Position numbers and translations under genes: made by a program | NCBI GenBank assembly: GCA_014885115.2 | Contig: WKLE02001696.1 | Coordinates: 1-23,691 of the forward strand | Direction: 5' to 3' | Source: Asterionellopsis glacialis | Lineage: Eukaryota > Bacillariophyta > Plagiogrammaphyceae > Rhaphoneidales > Asterionellopsidaceae | DNA: 23,691 nt | In this document: positions 18,829 through 23,691 of the stretch, one piece after another | Numbering within the stretch: position 1 is the first letter of the stretch | Layout: every line of letters starts with the position of its first letter | The notes under the pieces: model-generated | What the model saw: the letters and a program-made list of their open reading frames with translations, nothing else | Databases searched by the model: none | What the model was told of the DNA's origin: nothing

Positions 18829-20178
18829 ATGGATACAAACAGAGACGTTGGTGATGCTGTCAATGCTGCAAGCCCATGGCCAGAATCTCATCATGGACAA
18901 GAGGAACAAGAAGCACCACTAGACTATAGTCATCGTTTACCACTAGAGCAACAAGAAGGAAAATCACACAGAAAGAAACGTCGTCGTTGGTCCGAAACAG
19001 CATGGCAATGGTTTCAACGATGTCAAGAACGACGTGCGTATTTAGAGACACCACGTAATCCATCATCTGCGGCATGGTTATTTCTAAAGAAACCAAATAC
19101 AGGTTTACCCTTCATCAACGTAGCATTACGCCAACAAGAGCAACAACAAAACACAATGCCAAACCTTCATTCAAATGAACAAGACCAAAAAGGTACATTT
19201 TTAGAAATACGTGGAATTACCAATACAGGTAAAACAGCTACCTTACTCTCCTTGGCAGCCCAATTTGTCCTTCAAACAAGTCCATCAAGATTTCGTACAT
19301 CATCATCATTATCATCAACCACAGATAAAAATAGAAATGATAATGATATTTCAAAGTTACCACAAGTCATCATTTTGGATGGAAATCATGATATTACTGC
19401 TACGCGTATAGCATGCGCTGTTCGATCCGTACTTTTACGAAATTACCACAACAACAATGATAATGGAACAACCACAAACAACAGAAACTCCAATGATACT
19501 CATAACAATACTCAACAAAAGAACAACAACAATGATAATATTGATATCGATGAATTTGAACAGGAAATGTATCAATGTTTAAATCGTATTCACGTTATAT
19601 TTCCAGAAGATTCATCTGCCGCCATGTTTTCTGTATCTATATTAGAATCCTTATACTACAAACTGTCCAATCTGTATTCTAACAGCAACAATCAGGACAA
19701 TAATATGCAACAACAATCACAAATGAGTCATAGTGCTGCTGCTGCTGCTACTACTACTATTCATAATACTTTACAACATCCTACACTCGTCTTATGGGAT
19801 GGATTCACCTTGGGGAATGATTTTACTACAAGTCATGAAATTGTACGACAACTCAAAAGGTTAGTTCACGATTGTTTTATATTCTTGGTGACAACTGTTT
19901 TGGATCATCCTTTTACAACAACGAATAAGAATCCCGATACGACACAAACCCTATCGACGACGACGACGACAACAACAACAACACCATACGATAAATGTAT
20001 AACACATCGAATACGGTTACACAGATTTCAACAACAAGACCAACATCAGGAACAACAAGACGGTACTACAACAACAATGAGTACCAACAATACTCCACAT
20101 CATGACTATTATGCTCTTCTTTCAAATAATGATACACAAATACCCTTTTCTATATCTCTGGGGGGTGTCTTGTCTTGA
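18829..20178 (+). CDS. RAD51 paralogue, XRCC2-like, with Asn/Thr-rich inserts
   Basis: From ATG 18829 an intronless frame gives 449 residues. A RecA-fold ATPase core is visible: FLEIRGITNTGKTATLLSLA carries a Walker A (GITNTGKT, 129-136), then VIILDGNHDIT (like the FIDTDYHFD strand of XRCC2), HVIFPEDSSAAMFSVSILES, and the Walker B-like TLVLWDGF (319-326). FIFLVTTVLDHP, HRIRLHRF and a final PFSISLGGV correspond to the last strands of the fold, and the order and spacing best match XRCC2, which acts with other RAD51 paralogues in homologous recombination. The core is interrupted by low-complexity inserts: an Asn-rich one (about 206-239), a second Asn/Gln/Ala stretch (283-310) and a Thr run (376-385). 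The family's usual length is about 220-280 residues, so the inserts and a 110-residue N-terminal extension explain the difference. RAD51 paralogue is firm enough; XRCC2 specifically is less certain. Confidence 0.72.
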   Translation: MDTNRDVGDAVNAASPWPESHHGQEEQEAPLDYSHRLPLEQQEGKSHRKKRRRWSETAWQWFQRCQERRAYLETPRNPSSAAWLFLKKPNTGLPFINVALRQQEQQQNTMPNLHSNEQDQKGTFLEIRGITNTGKTATLLSLAAQFVLQTSPSRFRTSSSLSSTTDKNRNDNDISKLPQVIILDGNHDITATRIACAVRSVLLRNYHNNNDNGTTTNNRNSNDTHNNTQQKNNNNDNIDIDEFEQEMYQCLNRIHVIFPEDSSAAMFSVSILESLYYKLSNLYSNSNNQDNNMQQQSQMSHSAAAAATTTIHNTLQHPTLVLWDGFTLGNDFTTSHEIVRQLKRLVHDCFIFLVTTVLDHPFTTTNKNPDTTQTLSTTTTTTTTTPYDKCITHRIRLHRFQQQDQHQEQQDGTTTTMSTNNTPHHDYYALLSNNDTQIPFSISLGGVLS

Positions 20179-20341
20179 AAGATGCGAAAAATGAACAAGA
20201 TACTGTCTGTGTTTTTTGTAAAAGTATGTAATTTAATTTTTGTACTATTTAATTTTATAGTATATTCTTAAAAGAAAGTAGATGCCAATGTCTTTCAAAA
20301 CATAATAACATGAAACGGTATATATATATATGTATGTATAT

Positions 20342-23300
20342 CTAAAAGTGTCCATGGTGAAAAACACCCGGAAAGTGTTGTGGACCAAGAGGATTGGTAT
20401 TTAATAAATTACGACCACCTCGAGGAGGAAGTGCTTTTCCGCCTCCAGAGATATTCTTGTTGTAATACATTTCATCATAGTTCCCCACGGCACCAATTGC
20501 ATGACGGGTCATATCTTGCAATGCCATACCAAATAAATTCACTGGTGGCATTTCAGATGAACGTCTTTGAGTAATACCCTCGTCTTCGGCAAAGAAGGTT
20601 GCCGACACTGTCCAATACACAAAGTCAGACCATTGTGGGTCATCCTCTCGGGTAACAAGGCACGTAGGTCTATTCAAAATTGAGGTGAAAACATACCAGA
20701 GGAGATGATTATTGTTAGATATATTCGAAAGGCTTTTAATACTTCAATAGCAAACAAACAATGTCAAAACTTACCCATGTGTATCCGAGGGGTGGTAAAA
20801 ATATGGAAGAGAAAAGGTAAATCCTTTTCCTGTTGCTGGTTCGAGAACATCTGCTTCAAGACTAAGTCCCACCCCAGCCAATACATCTACATCACCAGAG
20901 TCAAGGGCTATGAAACCTTCTTCAGGAGAAGTTACATTGACAATCTCAATCTGAGTAGTATTTACACCGAAAAGACTTGCCGTCAAGGCATAACAATAGT
21001 TGGCGTCTAATGGAAGACTATCCGAAGGTTCAATGAGACCACACTTAAGCATACCACGCTCCATGATTTGGTGGATCGTAGAACCAACCTCGGGGTCAGG
21101 ACCAATGGAGTTGATGTTTTCACCAAAAGGCATGTAATATATCATTCCCGTACTTCCATTGTTAAGCATGTTGGCTGTATTAGAATTCCTTGGGACACCT
21201 TTTTGGAAAAACTTATTATAAAACTCTCCATAATTCCCAATGGCTGCAATGGCATCAATAAACATGTTTTGGTACTTCTCTCCAAAAACAGGGGTAGTCA
21301 TAAATTCTTCGGCAGTATCTTTTGTGATTCCTTGCTGTTCAGCGGCAAATAAGGCTCTGATAATCCAATTCACAAAATCAGTAAACTCTGGATCATCATC
21401 ACGAGTCATGACTGCCATTTCATTTTTCGAAAAGGTATTGGTCCCAACTTTGTAAGGACCGGTATATCCACTAACACGTAGCTTTAGCTGAGAAATACCG
21501 AACCGTACTCCAACAAGAACATTGCACTCTCCATCGATAAAATTTTGATATAGCGCATCTTGTTGCACAAACTTAATCTTTGAGGTTGAAAACCATTCTA
21601 CAACCACATCAGCAAAGGATGAACCCTCCGGAACACAAATACGAACACCTTTACAAAAACCGAAATAGGCGTCAAGTTTATCGGCACAGTCCAAGTATTC
21701 AGGCACACCGCCAAAAGCAACGCCATCGTGAAAATAAGGGATGGAGAAGGAGAATCCAGTCTTGGCAGCTCCCTGTAATGAAATAAAATAAAAAGAAAAC
21801 AAAATCAAATATTGAGTTTTTCAAATGGGTCTAAACAGTAAGAATTTACAAACACAAAATTGAAACCTACCTGAAAGACATCACGTTCCATACGCAGAGG
21901 TGTTAGCGTTGATACATCAGCAGTCCGATTTGCTAACACTTTGAAAGTTTCTGGGCCAACTGGGGAAGCCACCACTTCAAAGCTTGAAGCGTTGCCTAAT
22001 GTTGCTGCTGCTAAGGCTCGACACTGTGTCAATTATAAACATAAATACAAAAACAAATGAACCCCCAAAACAGAGTAAGACGTGTGAGACCGAGAACGTA
22101 TTTTTTTTGTTTTTTGGCAGTCAAAAACCAAGATGACACTCAAGATCGCCATACTTACTAGTTCTGTCCCCCAGGGAAGGATTCCAACTGCACACCGAAT
22201 AACACCATTAGCCGCAATAGTTTCTAGCGTTGGTGGAGGAGTAACCGTTGGACTTATTGATGGGACTTCGCTGACAACTACCGATGGGGTTTCACTTGGA
22301 TAATTAAATTCTTTTGAGTCGCGTCCCACAGTCAAGCCGACCGAAAGGCCAACAACAAGGATAACGATTAGTATCAGGCAGACAGCCAAAACAATGTACC
22401 TTTTTATTATTTCTTGAGATTCGTCATCTTCTACAATTTGAGCTTGCGCAGCATCTTGCATGAGTTCTCGCTTTAGCTCGTCCTTGTCAACAACGACTGC
22501 AACTGGATCCATAGACTCCTTTCCTGCTTGATTCTCTGCATGAGTAGTGTCCCGCCCTTCAGGGGGAACAGGATACCCCAGCATGTTATCTGAAGGCTTT
22601 ATTTCGAGCGAATATCGTGAATCCCAAGCATCCTTAGTGGTTTTGAGGGCATCGGTAGAAGACTCTCGAGGTCCAACGGCGAACGCACCAGGTTGGTACG
22701 TTGGATTAGCATGATGTGATTCTTCTTGTTGGAGGTCTATATCATAAGTTTCAGCACTGCCAGCTTCATTCTCCCCGTTGATAGAATCATTGCCTCGTTG
22801 ATCACCTAGTCGTCTTTGCGCCCATTCTGGTAATGGATCTCCTCTTCTACCGGTACTCCGCTGTGCAATCTTTAACTTTTCTTCTAAGAAATCGGATTGA
22901 ACGCTCTCATCGTTACCGTTTTGATTATACTTCTGATCGTCTTTTAAAGACACTTTATCTCTGCTTGAAGGACGTGAATTTTCAGTGCGTGCTATGGACG
23001 CAAAAGAGGTGATTTTTTCCCTCATAATTGGTGCATTCTCAGAATCTTCACCATTCCCTTTTGCCTTGAGTTTTACCTCCCTGTCTTCTAATTTATCAGA
23101 AGGCCCTCTTGATTGGTGTTTTGGTATGAAATTATCTGGCATTAGTTCAGGTTCATTCTTCTGGTCAACATTATTCTGCTCCTCTACTTCTTTTGCCTCG
23201 CTAGAGGCAGAAGTAGTTTTTGATCGGAAAACAAACGCTTCTGCCACCTGAGGTTTTCGATGTCTCGATTTGATTTCAGCATCTTGTTGATCCTGAGTGA

Positions 23301-23460
23301 CTTGTCCATCACTTTTGTCGGTCTTTCTCCTAGTGTTTGTATTTCCTACCAACCCAACTGTGCCAGCCGTACGGGAGTGCGAGGTTGTTGGAGGGGGGTC
23401 CTCCTTTTCTTGATAATCGGATTGATTCATGATGACACTGTCGTTGCTGTTTCGATCCAT
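20342..23460 (-). CDS. Single-pass membrane protein with two bacterial-type solute-binding (SBP family 3) domains
   Basis: Four exons, 23460-22159, 22023-21871, 21772-20775 and 20669-20342, join with consistent phases across introns of 135, 98 and 105 nt to give 926 residues. Residues 1-350 are hydrophilic, charged and probably disordered; about 355-379 (IVLAVCLILIVILVVGLSVG) is the only membrane span; a Pro/Ser/Thr-rich linker follows, so the rest should face outside or the lumen. Sequons at 445, 466, 690, 756 and 764 support that. Domain 1 (about 412-695) begins GVIRCAVGILPWGTELCRAL and continues ADVSTLTPLRMERDVFQ and FSIPYFHDGVAF, the pattern of amino-acid-binding periplasmic proteins (SBP_bac_3). 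Domain 2 (about 712-926) restarts at RGMLKCGLIEPSDSLP with DVDVLAGVGLSLEADV and FSLPYFY, then jumps to VTREDDPQWSDFVYW, omitting about 95 residues present in domain 1. Ligand unknown; nutrient sensing or capture is inference. Confidence 0.85.
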
Positions 23461-23691
23461 TTATAAAATATTTTGTGGTTGATCAAAAGCGATTACCGTG
23501 AACTAATAATGCTTTATTATTTATATTCTACGAATTGCAGGAGTGATGTCGGATTATACGTGTCATGGTACAAACTGGTCTAATTGTGATACCGGCACTT
23601 TTGGGTCAACTTTACTACCAGGTAGGAGGTACCTGTGTATATATACCTGGTACTGTACCTGGTATACCTTGTACCTGTACCTGGTAGGCGG
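23461..23691. other. Upstream region of the solute-binding-domain gene, with GTACC-type repeats
   Basis: No coding frame is seen in the 231 bp to the window edge. The distal half is dominated by short GTACC/GGTAC-containing repeats. Confidence 0.55.
23616..23686. repeat. Clustered 9-nt repeat TACCTGGTA
   Basis: Direct copies at 23644-23652, 23656-23664 and 23678-23686, and one inverted copy (TACCAGGTA) at 23616-23624, with partial copies between. The inverted form also occurs at 12684-12692. The array probably continues past the right edge. Confidence 0.6.

Noticed and set aside
1..23691. CRISPR arrays, bacterial operons, rRNA or tRNA genes
   Set aside because: None seen; the spliced eukaryotic genes make bacterial systems unlikely.

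Overview
This window looks like nuclear DNA of a microbial eukaryote, most likely a diatom. Genes are compact and lie on both strands, with short GT-AG introns of about 56-190 nt. Several conserved eukaryotic housekeeping proteins are present. The right end carries a type II membrane protein whose outer part is built from bacterial-type family 3 solute-binding domains, an architecture I associate with diatoms. The species cannot be named from the sequence.

Left third (1-6500), degraded and repeat-rich. It opens with the N-terminal part of a SAM plus EF-hand protein running off the left edge on the minus strand. A decayed two-pore-domain K+ channel gene follows on the minus strand (about 1810-3170), with both pore filters, spliceable introns, three in-frame stops and two homopolymer frameshifts. 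Directly abutting its 5' side is a broken Tc1/mariner-type transposon (about 3173-5314) with short imperfect terminal inverted repeats, TA on both sides and a DDD-type transposase. About 1.3 kb of apparently non-coding DNA with telomere-like and simple repeats follows.

Middle (6559-16404), intact housekeeping genes. LSM5 (minus) and a CLYBL-type citramalyl-CoA lyase gene (plus) diverge from a 450-bp promoter region. A long low-complexity protein with a C-terminal PSP1 domain (minus) diverges from a THOC3/TEX1 WD40 gene (plus), and NOP56 (minus) converges on THOC3. LSM5, THOC3 and NOP56 all act in RNA metabolism, but no operon-like link is implied.

Right (17182-23460). A SFT2-type vesicle trafficking membrane protein (minus, three exons) diverges from a RAD51-paralogue gene most like XRCC2 (plus) that carries Asn- and Thr-rich inserts. 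The window closes with a 926-residue, four-exon, single-pass membrane protein (minus). It has a long hydrophilic cytosolic N-terminus and two solute-binding domains, the second lacking about 95 residues exactly at an intron junction. Beyond it are copies of a 9-nt repeat, TACCTGGTA.

The observations most worth a second look are the truncated second binding domain of the receptor-like protein, the decayed K+ channel with a transposon at its 5' edge, a probable unrecognised first exon of the PSP1 gene, and a cluster of three perfect stem-loops just upstream of that exon.
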